Below, piece by piece: positions 35,101 through 42,809 of a stretch of DNA of 64,000 bases. The notes under the pieces were generated by a model. It saw only the letters and a list, made by a program, of their open reading frames with translations. It was not told the DNA's origin and searched no databases. The translations under genes were made by a program, and so were the position numbers. The stretch's first letter is position 1, and each line of letters begins with the position of its first letter. This DNA is from Cristatella mucedo (taxonomy: Eukaryota > Bryozoa > Phylactolaemata > Cristatellidae): positions 14,351,501 through 14,415,500 of the forward strand of contig WPIO01000001.1 in assembly GCA_009760855.2 (NCBI GenBank). The letters run 5' to 3'.

Positions 35101-35567
35101 GTTCGTGAACTGAACAAAAGCGTAACTTTTGAGTATGGAAACTGCTGTGATCTCCCCATAACGTTCGAATATCCGTCGAAGGTCATCTGCATGCAGTTGG
35201 TGAGTGTTTAGGTTGCCAACAAAGATCCGACAGTTGGCAGTAGCCGGGTCGTTGGTGCCACTGCCAACGTTGCTGGGAGGGCCAAAGAAAGGCGCTATGT
35301 CGGATGCATGCGTTAGTGGCGTAATCTGATTTACTCCACCGCGAGCTCTGCCGAAGGATGCAGCACCGGCGCCGAATCTGCGAAAGCCGGCACTCTGCAA
35401 AGACAGGAAAGTTGAGACAAGCGCTGTTGGCAGAGCAGTGACCATGTGCTAGCAAATTAGTAGGTAGAACGGTAGCAGCTACGGACAAGTCATTTGTCAC
35501 TAGCACTGACATGCGGGCCGCGGGCTCGAAATCCTCCATCGAACGAGTTCCCGCCACGGCCGGCCAT
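17033..35567 (-). CDS. RRM plus two zinc-finger protein, 9-exon gene model (hnRNP C/RALY-type RRM)
   Basis: Model built from splice sites and phase. Exons (minus strand): 35567-35511, 35394-35037, 28613-28538, 25370-25183, 20740-20600, 20125-20013, 19885-19850, 19249-19213 and 17082-17033. They total 1056 nt, or 351 residues plus stop, and every junction keeps phase. Residues 1-20 are Gly/Arg-rich. An RRM at about 74-148 has RNP2 RIFVGNL (75-81) and RNP1 KSYAFVQF (108-115). The spacing and the GMIYGGQTI motif resemble hnRNP C/RALY. KRPK lies at about 168-171, then a Ser-rich linker. Finger 1 is Cx2Cx12Hx4C (C234, C237, H250, C255) and finger 2 is Cx2Cx12Hx4H (C283, C286, H299, H304). The tail repeats Gly-Gly plus acidic residues. 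By family it should be a nuclear RNA-binding protein; the fingers may add nucleic-acid or protein contacts. Introns are filled with LINE-A, LINE-B, SINEs and a solo LTR. Less certain parts are the exon 1 donor (CAT|GTCAGT) and exon 3. Confidence 0.75.
17090..19030. other. Intron 8 of the RRM/zinc-finger gene
   Basis: AT-rich, no other coding signal or repeat recognised. Confidence 0.5.
19036..19190 (-). repeat. SINE-B copy in intron 8
   Basis: The reverse strand shows a GGTTCGGTCCAGTAG head, GTCGTGGGCTCGAGCCCGG, CATATGTGAAGCGCC and GCGCTATACAAATAAATT followed by TA repeats. Some extra bases are inserted between head and B box. Confidence 0.85.
19213..19249 (-). CDS. RRM/zinc-finger gene, exon 8 (37-nt microexon)
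   Basis: Very strong acceptor (TCTGCTTTCTATTTCTAG), donor GATG|GTATGG. Encodes GGDLEKLGSDFD plus one base, a clear relative of exon 7. Confidence 0.7.
19850..19885 (-). CDS. RRM/zinc-finger gene, exon 7 (36-nt microexon)
   Basis: Acceptor TTATTCTGTTTAG, donor GAG|GTGTGT, phase 0 to phase 0. Encodes AGGLENVNADVE. Being a multiple of three, it can be skipped without frameshift. Confidence 0.6.
20013..20125 (-). CDS. RRM/zinc-finger gene, exon 6 (second zinc finger)
   Basis: 113 nt, acceptor CTAAACTTTTCAG with a branch-point-like CTAAAC, donor GAG|GTATGT. Encodes LTCAGCFTKFTDMWALIQHV followed by QNEH, a Cx2Cx12Hx4H finger. Confidence 0.85.
20290..20462 (-). repeat. SINE-A copy in intron 5
   Basis: The reverse strand runs from GGTGAGCCGTAATGGC through the B box GGGTTCGATTCCTGTGG to the tail TACAAAAAGAGACTG. 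It includes the GACCTCGGTCCCGAGGTC palindrome. Confidence 0.9.
20600..20740 (-). CDS. RRM/zinc-finger gene, exon 5 (first zinc finger)
   Basis: 141 nt, acceptor TTGCTGTCATTACAG, donor ACGG|GTAAGC. Encodes LLICGRCKSLFLTMEKYDLH, completed by KKQQC: a Cx2Cx12Hx4C finger of the kind seen in BCL11 and E4F1-like proteins. A (TC)n tract begins about 50 bp upstream of the acceptor. Confidence 0.85.
20793..20853. repeat. (TC)n microsatellite next to exon 5
   Basis: Uninterrupted CT repeats, about 52 bp upstream (minus strand) of the exon 5 acceptor; on the transcript it reads as (GA)n. Confidence 0.95.
21240..21302 (-). repeat. SINE-B tail fragment
   Basis: The reverse strand TATGTGAAGCGCCTGGATTTAG ... 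GGGTGCTATACAAATGAATT equals the last third of SINE-B. Confidence 0.75.
21303..21765 (-). mobile_element. LINE-A 3' fragment
   Basis: 3' UTR and C-terminal end (DRAF...[18 protein letters not shown] frame and [13 protein letters not shown] on the reverse strand), with terminal stem at 21303-21360. Confidence 0.9.
21770..22565 (-). mobile_element. LINE-B fragment
   Basis: Matches the family at 61185-62680. Its 3' end carries AACTTACAGA and a (TACAT)n-like tail, and the reverse strand encodes SPLLKELGWLPVDQQIQSKA, LTLTHKAHCNLVLSYLAELL and MDNKLTLSF. This is an L2/CR1-type C-terminal region different from LINE-A. It continues beyond a SINE-B insertion at 22685-22830. Confidence 0.85.
22585..22660 (-). 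repeat. SINE-B head nested in LINE-B
   Basis: The reverse strand has CCTGGTTAGGCCCAGGGG, TTGAGGTGCTCACATTTGAC and TCCTGGGCTCAAGCCCTGCG. The tail is missing. Confidence 0.7.
22685..22830 (-). mobile_element. LINE-B continuation
   Basis: Parallels 62020-62130: 'acagcatcaccaattag', 'gcaaagtccaaccgcacgctt', 'gtgtcctatgagtag'-like order on the plus strand. Confidence 0.75.
22838..23429 (+). mobile_element. LINE-A fragment, split by a solo LTR
   Basis: Encodes LDDRISSTVKSTSFQLHNIA, DFCNSLFASLPACGIRCLQL and later family segments with several stops, then UTR to GTGCATGTCACC. It resumes at 23696 and ends at about 23823. Confidence 0.9.
23430..23695. mobile_element. Solo LTR of an LTR retrotransposon, 266 bp
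   Basis: Begins TGTTGTGTG and ends CACACAACA, a perfect 9-bp inverted terminal repeat with TG...CA ends. It interrupts the LINE-A 3' UTR; the flanking CACC/CATC fits a 4-bp target duplication with one change (consensus CACC). An internal GAGTGGAATAAAGCAGAG near 23606 supplies AATAAA, as expected in an LTR R region on the plus strand. No gag or pol is nearby, so it is a recombination remnant. A short TIR DNA transposon is the alternative, but the length and polyA signal favour an LTR. Confidence 0.65.
23696..23823 (+). mobile_element. LINE-A 3' end after the solo LTR
   Basis: UTR text (CTAATCATGTCATGC) and the decayed stem (TATAAAGTGCCTATAAAGAGATTAA), ending near ATGTATTAT. Confidence 0.85.
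23830..25180. other. Intron 4 of the RRM/zinc-finger gene
   Basis: Apart from the LINE, SINE and LTR copies listed, nothing recognised. A 158-codon open frame at 23821-24297 (+) has no detectable motif and is probably chance. Confidence 0.45.
25183..25370 (-). CDS. RRM/zinc-finger gene, exon 4 (basic patch and Ser-rich linker)
   Basis: 188 nt with a strong acceptor (TTTTGCCTGTTACAG) and strong donor (CCTG|GTGAGTTTT). Encodes HDAKRPKVASGG, then a Ser/Gly/Pro-rich segment ending in KSSP. KRPK may act as a nuclear localisation signal. Confidence 0.75.
25779..26800 (-). mobile_element. LINE-A copy in intron 3
   Basis: Reverse strand: C-terminal region (LSDLLPHQAKHHTTRFSEFN, KSFGDRAFSLYAPKARNSLP) back to NFLxLNDKIN-like sequence near 26740. 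Scattered stops; terminal stem decayed to AAAGGGCC...GGGTGCTATA. Confidence 0.92.
26802..28535. other. Intron 3 of the RRM/zinc-finger gene
   Basis: No repeat or exon recognised. Confidence 0.45.
28538..28613 (-). CDS. RRM/zinc-finger gene, exon 3 (end of RRM)
   Basis: 76-nt exon, acceptor TTCGCCACTTTAG, donor GAG|GTAATC. Phase 1 in and phase 2 out match both neighbours. The joined reading GGQTI-NCNIVTEHKS looks like the final RRM strand of hnRNP C-type domains. A short exon in a long intron, so it could still be chance. Confidence 0.6.
29089..29162. repeat. (CA)n microsatellite
   Basis: CA dinucleotides with a few GACA variants. Confidence 0.95.
29470..29605 (+). repeat. SINE-B, clearest copy
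   Basis: Head TGGTTTGGCCCAGGGGTTAA (A-box-like), GACCGAAGTCGTGGGCTCGA and GCCCCGTGGCATAT (B-box-like GGCTCGAGCCC), then AAAGCGCCCGGATAGAGATT, AAGTTCTCTCAG and AATGAATTATATTTATT. The second half matches the LINE-A 3' terminus almost base for base. Confidence 0.92.
29763..29940 (-). repeat. SINE-A copy, diverged
   Basis: The reverse strand shows GACCTGG-like head, GTGGGTTTGAGTCATGTAGC, CAGGGAAGGCTCTTCTGC and AATTAGGCTGTTGAATCGGC. Confidence 0.7.
29945..33960. other. Intron 2 of the RRM/zinc-finger gene; no other gene seen
   Basis: Apart from one SINE-B (31803-31937) nothing is recognised. Short open frames are weak. A possible alternative exon near 33890 (reverse strand, TPYDPRPG) has a donor-like CAG|GTGCAA but does not fit phase. 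Confidence 0.4.
31803..31937 (-). repeat. SINE-B copy in intron 2
   Basis: The reverse strand has CTACCCTGGTTTGGCCCATT, GTCGTGGGCTCGAATCC and CATTATATAAGTGCCTAG, then GATGCTATACAAGTGATTTT. Confidence 0.88.
33965..34948 (-). mobile_element. LINE-A copy, split by a SINE-A
   Basis: Terminal (TTA)n and decayed stem at 33965-34035, UTR, then C-terminal reading ([38 protein letters not shown]). After the SINE-A at 34603-34775 it continues to 'LSLDDH'-like sequence near 34940, 10-90 bp from exon 2 of the RRM gene. Confidence 0.9.
34603..34775 (+). repeat. SINE-A copy nested in LINE-A
   Basis: GTAATGGCTCACTAGGTAAG, GAGGTCGTGGGCTCGAATCC, GGTGATAGCCGTAAAGGCTC and ACAAAAAGAGGCTGTTAAAT. It sits exactly inside the DFCNS...AIR coding stretch of the LINE, so it inserted later. 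Confidence 0.93.
35037..35394 (-). CDS. RRM/zinc-finger gene, exon 2 (most of the RRM)
   Basis: Acceptor TTTCCTGTCTTTGCAG. Holds RNP2 RIFVGNL and RNP1 KSYAFVQF with normal spacing. The donor ATAA|GTAAGG ends in phase 1 right after GGQTI, where the last RRM strand should begin. Confidence 0.85.
35511..35567 (-). CDS. RRM/zinc-finger gene, exon 1
   Basis: ATG at 35567 in good context, 19 codons of Gly/Arg-rich sequence (MAGRGGNSFDGGFRARGPH). The donor CAT|GTCAGT is only moderately good but leaves phase 0, which fits exon 2. The intron is 116 bp. Confidence 0.6.
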
Positions 35568-35639
35568 ACCCACAGGAAACTCGAGGAAGTAATTCCGGTG
35601 CTAGACGGACATTATCTGCGCCTACTTATAATAATCTGG

Positions 35640-36285
35640 AAAACGTTGGATACCTAGTTATTACATATTTTATTTTTAAAATGAATAAATTCTGTCTCTT
35701 TATGACATTTGTTAATAGGATTCTGCACAATCGACATGCGGGCTTCACAACCTTGACCACCAGTAAGCGTGAGTACGGTTACTTGGGCGGCTGGTGGAGT
35801 CTGGTCCACAAGCTATACGAGTTTGTCGTCTCACGTTGTGCTTGTTTCCGTAAGTGTTCGTTTTTAAATCTCTATATATATATTTATTGTGGATGTATTG
35901 ATTTGTAAACTTAACATCTTGGATTTACGTTAGTTACGGTAAAATGGAAGCACTCGTGCCGCAGTAACCTTTCATAGCTGTCCACGCCTCTATGCTATAT
36001 TTCTGGGCATTTATTAATTTTAGGTACATAAACCTAAAGGCGGTCACGCTGATTCTTAGGATTCCATGACACGCTCCCTGTAATACAATCGGCAGCTAAA
36101 ACTGAGAGCAGTTACGTCATTAGCCATCAGCCGGGTAGAGCCGCATAGCTAATGGTTGGTCCAACAACTGCGATCCGGTACTAATTATCTGTGCGAAGCT
36201 CAAATACAGATTGCATATTACCCAGGAATCTATATACAGCTGATATGCAACATTTCACTGCATTTGAATACCCAGTCTCAAGCAA
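35640..36285. other. Upstream flank of the RRM/zinc-finger gene
   Basis: AT-rich, no clear gene. A possible 44-nt plus-strand exon (about 35720-35763, acceptor TTTGTTAATAG, donor CCA|GTAAGC) is isolated and unconvincing. Confidence 0.3.
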
Positions 36286-36289
36286 ATCG

Positions 36290-37400
36290 ACTTTCTAGGC
36301 TTTCACTTCAATGCGGATGACACTCAGTTGTATCTTTGCTGTGATCTCTCCCAGCCCTCGAACGCGTCAAGTTCTCTTAACTCCCTTGCTGCATGTATTG
36401 ATGCCATCCGCAGATGGGTGGCAGCAAATTTTCTTAAATCAAATGATGATAAAATTAACTTACTAGTCTTGAGCAAACCAAGTATGATTCAGAAATTGGA
36501 AAAGCTAACAATCAAAATCGGCTCTGCCAGCTTATCGCCTCTTGAATCTGCACGAAGTCTAGGTGTCATGTTCCAAAGTCACCTTTCGTTAGATGACCAC
36601 ATCAGCTCCATAAACTAGTCTGCCTACTTTCAGCTACATAACATTGCTGAAATTCGGGCTTGTTTAGCTAGGGATACCACATCTAAGTTGGTCCATGCAT
36701 TTGTGACATCCCGTCTTGACTTCTGTAACTCACTGCTTACTTGCTTGCCTACCGGCATGTGCAATCAGGGGCTTACAGCTGGTGCAAAACTCGGCAGCTA
36801 GGCTTGTCTGTCGTGAGTGGCACACTGGCCACATCACACCACTTCTCGCTGACCTGCACTGGCTCCCAGTCAAGCAGCGCATCGACTCTAAGGTTTTGTC
36901 ACTCACTTTTAGGTCCGTTCATTCTTTGGCTCCAGCCTACCTATCAGACCCACTGCCCCACCAGGCTAAGCATCGTAAACCCGCTTTTCGGAATCTAACT
37001 GTTTATCTATACCTCGTACGAGCTTCAAATCCAATGGAGACCGTGCATTAGTTCGTATGCTCCCAAAGCCTGGAACTCACTCCCGACTTGTATCATGACA
37101 TCCCCTGATTTGACCACATTTAAAAAGAAATTAAAAGTGCACCTATTTATTACAGCATTTAGTGGGTCCCTGTGATTCGTCTTTTATGTGCTCATGCGTG
37201 CTGACACTGTTGCATGCTGCCACTAACCACATTGCATGCTGGCTCTGTGCATGTCGCCCCTAACCATGTTATTCATGTTGTTTATCAATCATGATACCAC
37301 TCACCATTCAATCGTGTTTCCTTTGCAGCAAATGCAAATCACCTAGAAAGAGATTGAGTTCTCTGAGGGCGCTTTATCAAATGTATTATTATTATTATTC
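36290..37400 (+). mobile_element. LINE-A copy, from the YADD region to the 3' tail
   Basis: Starts in RT at [20 protein letters not shown] (YADD changed to NADD), then NFLKSNDDKINLLVLSKPSM, the C-terminal region in shifting frames, UTR, and a (TTA)n tail at 37384-37399. In-frame stops mark it as dead. Confidence 0.92.
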
Positions 37401-37555
37401 TTGAAGTTCCGTCTTGTTGGCTGCCCTCACCCTCGGCAGCTATCCATTTCTTGTAGTGCCATACCTGCTTCCTTATCCAGAGAACAATCTGCATCAGTGC
37501 CATGCACCTGACCCTCGCTATAGTGTGGTCTTCATGATCCATGCCTTACTACCAT

Positions 37556-38735
37556 CGTATGATAATTTTAACGATCAACCATCCCCTCAACCGCTCTCAG
37601 GTTAGCTCCTTACCTAGTGATCCCTGTGATGATCTACCAGATCGCTTCTCTAGCTTCTTTGTCCAGAAGATAGACATGATCATGGAGTCCATCTCTATGA
37701 TGGCAGAATCCCCCATTGAAGGCTTTCCCTCAATTCCTTGCAGCACCTCAATATCTATATTAAAGGTCACTAGTGACCTCGTCCTGAAGTTCATATCCCA
37801 ACCAAAGAAGACAACTAAACCTTTGGACCCTATTCCCACTGTCCTGCTTCTACGATGCATTGATCTGCGGCTGCCGTGCATAACTAACATAAGTAATATG
37901 TCATTATCCCCAGGTCATGTCCCAGGACCTCTCAAAAAGGCTGTAGTCGGGCCACTACTCAAGAAAGCAACACTAGACCAAGAGAACTTGAGCAACTACC
38001 TTCCAGTCTCCTTTCTACCGTTCCTGTCAGACACTGGGACGAGTCGTGGCAGACCAGCTAAACTCATATATCGAAACTTCAAACCTTGCTAGTAAGTTCC
38101 AGTCTGGTTTTAGATCTAATCACTCGACAGAGTCAGCATTGCTTTGGGTGTACAACGGCCTACGTTGGAATGCAGACACAGGTAGAGTATCTCTGCTTGT
38201 TTTGCTCGGTCTTTCGGCAGCTTTGATACTATCGATCACCAAGTCCTTGAGTGCCTCTCATCTCGCCTGGCACTGCACTGAATGCGGATGACACTCAAAT
38301 GTACCTTTGCTTTGATCCTTCCCAGCTCTCCAGCACGTCGTATTCTCTAAACTCCCTTGCTGCATATATTGATGACATCTGCACATAGACGGCAGCAAAT
38401 TTTCTGAAATTGAATGTTAATAAAACCAACTCACCAGTTATGGGCAAATCAAGTTTGATTCAGAAATTGGAAAGGCTAACGCTCAAAATGATTCGACCGT
38501 TATGTGCTCATGCACGCTGACACTGTGCATGCTGCCACTAACCACACTTACATGCTGAACCACACTTACATGCTGACCCTGTGCATGTCACCCCTAATCA
38601 TGTCATTCTTGTTGTTTATCGAGTATGCTACCACTAACCAAGTGATCGTGTTTCCTTGGCAGCAAATGTAAAGCACCTAGAAGGAGATTGAATTCTCTGA
38701 GGGTGCTTTATCAAGTGTGTTATTATTATTATTAT
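37556..38735 (+). mobile_element. LINE-A copy with internal deletions
   Basis: Reads the pre-RT linker (INHPLNRSQVSSLPSDPCDD), RT start (KKAVVGPLLKKATLDQENLS) and QSGFRSNHSTESALL. It then jumps at about 38283 to [19 protein letters not shown] and at about 38490 to the 3' UTR. It ends with stem arms AAAGCACC and GGTGCTTT and (TTA)n. It lies in tandem with the copy just upstream. Confidence 0.92.
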
Positions 38736-38839
38736 CATGGGTTGCACCATTATGAGGGTCGTTGCTGTCGTCTGATAACATAGTGTGAGAAAGAGTCTTG
38801 CCAGTAAAGTAGCTATGCAGACTCGCTAATGAGGTTTTG

Positions 38840-38893
38840 ATGTCGGTGCAGGCTCTTCTGTCGCTATACAAAAGAGACTGTTAAATCAGCTTG
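38840..38893 (+). repeat. SINE-A tail fragment
   Basis: CAGGCTCTTCTGTCGCTATA, then CAAAAGAGACTGTTAAATCA: only the last third of the element. Confidence 0.8.
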
Positions 38894-38894
38894 T

Positions 38895-39445
38895 ATTATT
38901 GTGTGTAGCAATTTGACTGGTTGAGCTTGACTGGCCAGTCAAGCTCAGTTCCAAAGACTAAAGTTGCTCGACTACGAGTCGACTTTTAGGAAACAAATAA
39001 AAGCATTAACGCATTTTTCTTTGGGTTGAGAGCCAACAACTATTGCAATGTTTTTGTGTGTCTCTGTTAGCCAGGCCAGATGTTAATTAAGGCCATGAAC
39101 CCCCACCTCCACCCCAATGCAGTCGTTGAGCCGTGCCCATGCTAGCACATGCATATTTTTGTTACCTAAGAATACCAGTTGCTCACATTGCTAGCCAGTT
39201 CATGGTATGAGCGAGTTGGAGTGAGCAGTATGCGATCGTACTGACTGTTCAATTCTAACGGAACAATGAGCCTCAAGCGTAAGCTTAACGTTATAGGCAG
39301 GCAATTGTCGTTTGTTTATGAGATGTACGTGGTTTTTGTTGCTGTATATTCCAAAAGTGATAAGCCAGAATTTTCAATTCGGGAGATAAATCAAAAAGAA
39401 ATTCTGGATCCTAAATCCCTGCCATAGTATAACTGAATTTGCCTT
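38895..39445. other. No gene or recognised repeat
   Basis: A short inverted motif 'gagcttgactggccagtcaagctc' at about 38925-38948 is a 12-bp-arm perfect palindrome. Nothing else. Confidence 0.5.
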
Positions 39446-39448
39446 TGC

Positions 39449-39612
39449 TGTAATGGCTCACTAGGTAAGGTGGTTGCTTTGCATGACCTCGGCCCCGAGG
39501 TCGTGGGTTCGAATCCTGTGGTGGGCGATCCTTTATCGCCACTGCAAGCGGTGGTGATAGCCGTAAAGGCTCTTCTGTCGCTATACAAAAAAGGCTGTTA
39601 AATCAGCTAGTA
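39449..39612 (+). repeat. SINE-A, best copy
   Basis: tRNA-derived head with an A-box-like TGGCTCACTAGG and a B box GGGTTCGAATCC, then a body of hairpins and the tail CAAAAAAGGCTGTTAAATCA. It contains the perfect palindrome GACCTCGG-CC-CCGAGGTC (39485-39502). RNA polymerase III promoter elements are therefore present. The tail is unlike LINE-A. Confidence 0.93.
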
Positions 39613-39851
39613 TTATTTTTGTATATTATGTGGTAAGCAATAACAAATGTTTTGTGTAGTTTTTGCATCGTGAATCCACCTTTACAGTGCACTCGGGCCT
39701 TCAGTAAGGTAGTTGCTATTCACGATCAAGCTAATAAATTTTTTGAGTCCTTTGGCAGGCAATTCTTAATTGACCAGAGGGGAGATTGCCCCACAGAGAC
39801 TCTTCTGCCACAAAATAAATGGAGCATGCAATCATATATGGATTCAGAGAC

Positions 39852-40150
39852 TACAGGGGATGTGCTGGCCGAGCCAGTTTTGAGAGCAATGCTTCCAGTT
39901 TCTGAGTGATACCTGATTTACCCAGAACCATTAGCTCGGTTTCATCATCATTCAAAGTGAACAGGTTACAGCCGTCCAAGTGCAGATATCGGCTATACAA
40001 GTTGCTTGGGAGTTAACAAGTTTGAGGTTCTGGAAAGCAGTGGCATGAGTGATCAAAGAACAGGTATTTCATTTGTGTAAAAATGAAAGCTTAGGCTGTG
40101 CCTGACGATTATATCGGCAATTGGAAGAGTGTACATTCAGGGCCATCAGT
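39852..40150 (-). mobile_element. Diverged LINE fragment (fourth L2/CR1-type lineage), first part
   Basis: The plus-strand text 'ggggatgtgctggccgagccagttttgagagc' and 'gctcggtttcatcatcattcaaagtgaa' parallels the LINE-A NDDKT...ISP region in reverse, with much divergence. Continues at 40625-41080 after an unrelated stretch. Confidence 0.7.
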
Positions 40151-40624
40151 ATTTATGCAGGCTACCAATAGACTGTCGGACGACTGGGTAATTATCCTTC
40201 TGATAAATAAAGCTTTCCTCTTACAGTCATCAGGTGCACAGAGGGCCAGTGTTTTGTAGTACGTTGCACCGGAGTCTTAACCCAGGGGTAAAGTGCTTGG
40301 CCAGAAAGGAGAAATAAAACAGGCCGGAGTTATGAGTATTTCGTTCACTGTCTTGCACTGAAAACAACTCGTTTTTATGTTTGAGGCATGATTCTGAAAA
40401 AGCAGCTCGATTTAAAAAAAAGGCAGATTTGTGCCCTGAAACTGGGCATTCTTGTCGATTTTCTACACGTACCTCATCGGAACCATGCTTCCATGTCACC
40501 ACATTGCAATCAATCATTTCACTGGCTAAGGAGGCTACTCATGAGCCTTCATTCTGCTTGTAGCCCCAACAGCATTCGGATATGGCCTCCTGCAGAGGGG
40601 TGGGGGCTTTAGAATAGATCTTGA
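40151..40624. other. Unidentified insertion splitting a LINE
   Basis: About 470 bp of sequence unlike any other repeat here separates two collinear LINE parts. I see no terminal inverted repeats or target duplication, and no coding signal. Confidence 0.4.
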
Positions 40625-41080
40625 GAAGAATGGACCTAGAACTGATCACTGGGGTAAGCCTCACTGCTAAAGCTTGTCGGAAAACCGGCCAGAGATATCT
40701 ACGCTAATGAAATCTGCCTCTGAGATACTACCTAATAAAATGCAGTGCAATTCTTGTGATGCCAAGGCGAGATGCTAGGCGCTCAAGAAGGACTGCATGG
40801 TCGTCGGTATTAAATGCCGCGAAAAAAGATCCAGCTGAACTAGTAGAGGGACTCTACCAAAAGTCATTATTCCTTAGAAGGTTCCGTTATACCGTACACT
40901 TGTTTGCAATAGTACTGACTCTTCGAAGTGATTTACTCCAAGTCTTGAGTGAAAGTTAGTAGCTATTTGACGTTGTAATATAAGAGATTAGCTGGTCTGT
41001 CACGGGATGAGTGGACTCAAAGTGACATAGCGACCTCCGTGAAAGAGGCAGGGACAAAATGTCAGGCTACGGGTATTTCT
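40625..41080 (-). mobile_element. Diverged LINE fragment, second part (RT core)
   Basis: The reverse strand keeps the equivalents of PQGSVLG (near 40640), ALH/CILLGSISEADFIS and 'LLERLASRLGITRI' (about 40770), and FNTDDHAVLL with AAFNT in place of AAFDT. Confidence 0.65.
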
Positions 41081-41147
41081 TTTCAGTTATGCAGGGTAAC
41101 ATTAAATCTAGGCATCTCTGAAAGAGAGCAGTAGGTAAATATTAGCA

Positions 41148-41303
41148 GATTTAACTGCCTCATTTGTATAGCAGCAGAAGAGCCTCAACGGCAATCACTA
41201 CCACTTGCAGTTGGCCATAAAGGATCGCCCACTGCATAATTTGAACCCACGACCTCGTTCGTGAAGAGCAACACCTTAACCTCCTGGGCTATCACGGCTC
41301 TTA
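41148..41303 (-). repeat. SINE-A copy, variant body
   Basis: The reverse strand has AAGAGCCGTGATAGCCCAGG, AGGTTAAGGTGTTGCTCTTC, GGGTTCAAATTATGCAGTGG and the tail TATACAAATGAGGCAGTTAA. The head differs from 39449, indicating a subfamily shared with 12228, 45538 and 2114. Confidence 0.88.
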
Positions 41304-41931
41304 GGTGTGGCAAATAGAGGGCTAGCTGTCTTTTTAAGGTGAGAGATGATCTTTGAGGCAAGGTTGTTAGGGTGAGGCTGAAGGTGGAAATTGAGGTAGA
41401 GCTGGGAACAGAGTCAAAATTTCAAAGGAGATGTTACCTTGGGGGTGGGCTCTGTGATTCTGTCTACTTTACACTCAATTGAGCTGTAAAACAAGATCTG
41501 CGAGATCTTTTTTACAGCTAAATTGTAAGCGCTAAATTTGTTGGTGACCCGCATCATCACTGCTTATTACCATCGTCTGATGGCATCTGCTGGCCCAGAT
41601 GTGAGCAATATAGTGATAAAAAGAAACTCATGAGCACATGCCTCACCAATGGAGCTCCAGGCATTCAACAATTCGTGCACCGTCTTCCTCCTGTTTGCTC
41701 GCTGTATCTGCGAGATTGTTTTCTCTGATACCCAAATTAGTCGAATGTCGACAGTTTGCAGCCTTTACTAATCACGGAGCACTTGCGTATTCCCACTTGG
41801 TCGTCCTCTACCAAGATAGTCCTTATAGCCTCGGATGCATTTTGCTTATTGTAAGAGTGCTTGCCGTGCTGTGCTGTCATGCCCATAGTAATTGCTTTGT
41901 TGGTAGCATAATGTAAATAGCATCTTATTTA

Positions 41932-42080
41932 ATAGCCTCATTTATATAGCAACAGAAGAGCCCTAGCCGAGTTTGCTCCACTTGCAGCAGCATGGGCAGC
42001 AGCAAGTTGATCCTGCAGGACACACCCACGATGCCGTGAGCGCCATACCCCTGCCGCTGGGCTATGGCCCTCGTGAAACT
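41932..42080 (-). repeat. SINE-A tail and body, decayed
   Basis: The plus strand shows GCCTCATTTATATAGCAACA and GAAGAGCCCTAGCCGAG, the reverse of the SINE-A tail. The head is barely recognisable. Confidence 0.55.
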
Positions 42081-42081
42081 T

Positions 42082-42649
42082 AAGCACCGTTGAAGTGTGC
42101 AGTGTCCATGCTTAGGCATGGTGTGCGATCGATTTATCGGCTGTTTCATTTTGACGTCAGACCCAACTCCGATTAGTTGTGTTTCTTCTTGCTGTATGCA
42201 TCAACTGCATTATCCCGCATGTTTGAAGTTCCACCGGGTTGGTGCACGACTGATAAAACTTTGCTGACAGCAGTGCTGTTTTTGTATCTGCCGTGTGCAT
42301 GCACTATAGTTGTCAGCAAATATCATTCGTGCATATGCTTTTTAACTGACATTGCACTGTTCATCTGCATGGTACTTGCCCCTAGCCAAGCCAGAGGCCA
42401 CCTTGTGGGTGTGCCAAGTGAGGTGCTTTACAATAAAAAAACACTTGCCGAGTCCACATTTTCTGGTAGTGGCAGCTTCATTTCGGTCGCACAGTCTAAC
42501 ATATATTCAGCAAGCAAACCCGTGTTAAGACTTGGCTCCACTCAAGAATGCTGCCCTTCTCATAGTGGACAGCAAGTTGCGCTCCAGCAAAAACTTTGTT
42601 AGATAGGATCTAAAGGATATACATACTAATTGTCTGTGTTTCGTTGTAG
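42082..42649. other. Upstream of the MPV17L2-like gene; no gene called
   Basis: A 141-codon open frame (42177-42602, +) is Cys/Leu/Ser-rich, has no motif, and is probably chance or transcript leader. Confidence 0.35.
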
Positions 42650-42809
42650 CAAGAAGGACCGTTGTACGAGCAAGAAGCTTTCTTATAAGAAGTATCGAAC
42701 TACGTGAGCGGTGTGCCGCGATTGACTCAATTGGGACCATCGCACCAATCGTGGCCTCTACTCTTTTGTGACCCTATTGCACACCATTAGTCACAACTCC
42801 GAAGCTACG
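42650..42809 (+). other. Possible 5' UTR exon start of the MPV17L2-like gene
   Basis: A strong acceptor (GTCTGTGTTTCGTTGTAG) ends at 42649, 160 bp before the ATG. This suggests a spliced leader exon or 5' UTR intron. An in-frame TGA at 42723-42725 fixes the start of translation downstream of it. Confidence 0.4.

Noticed and set aside
42177-42602. 141-codon open frame upstream of the MPV17L2-like gene
   Set aside because: Cys/Ser/Leu-rich without any family signature; more likely a chance frame in leader or intergenic sequence.
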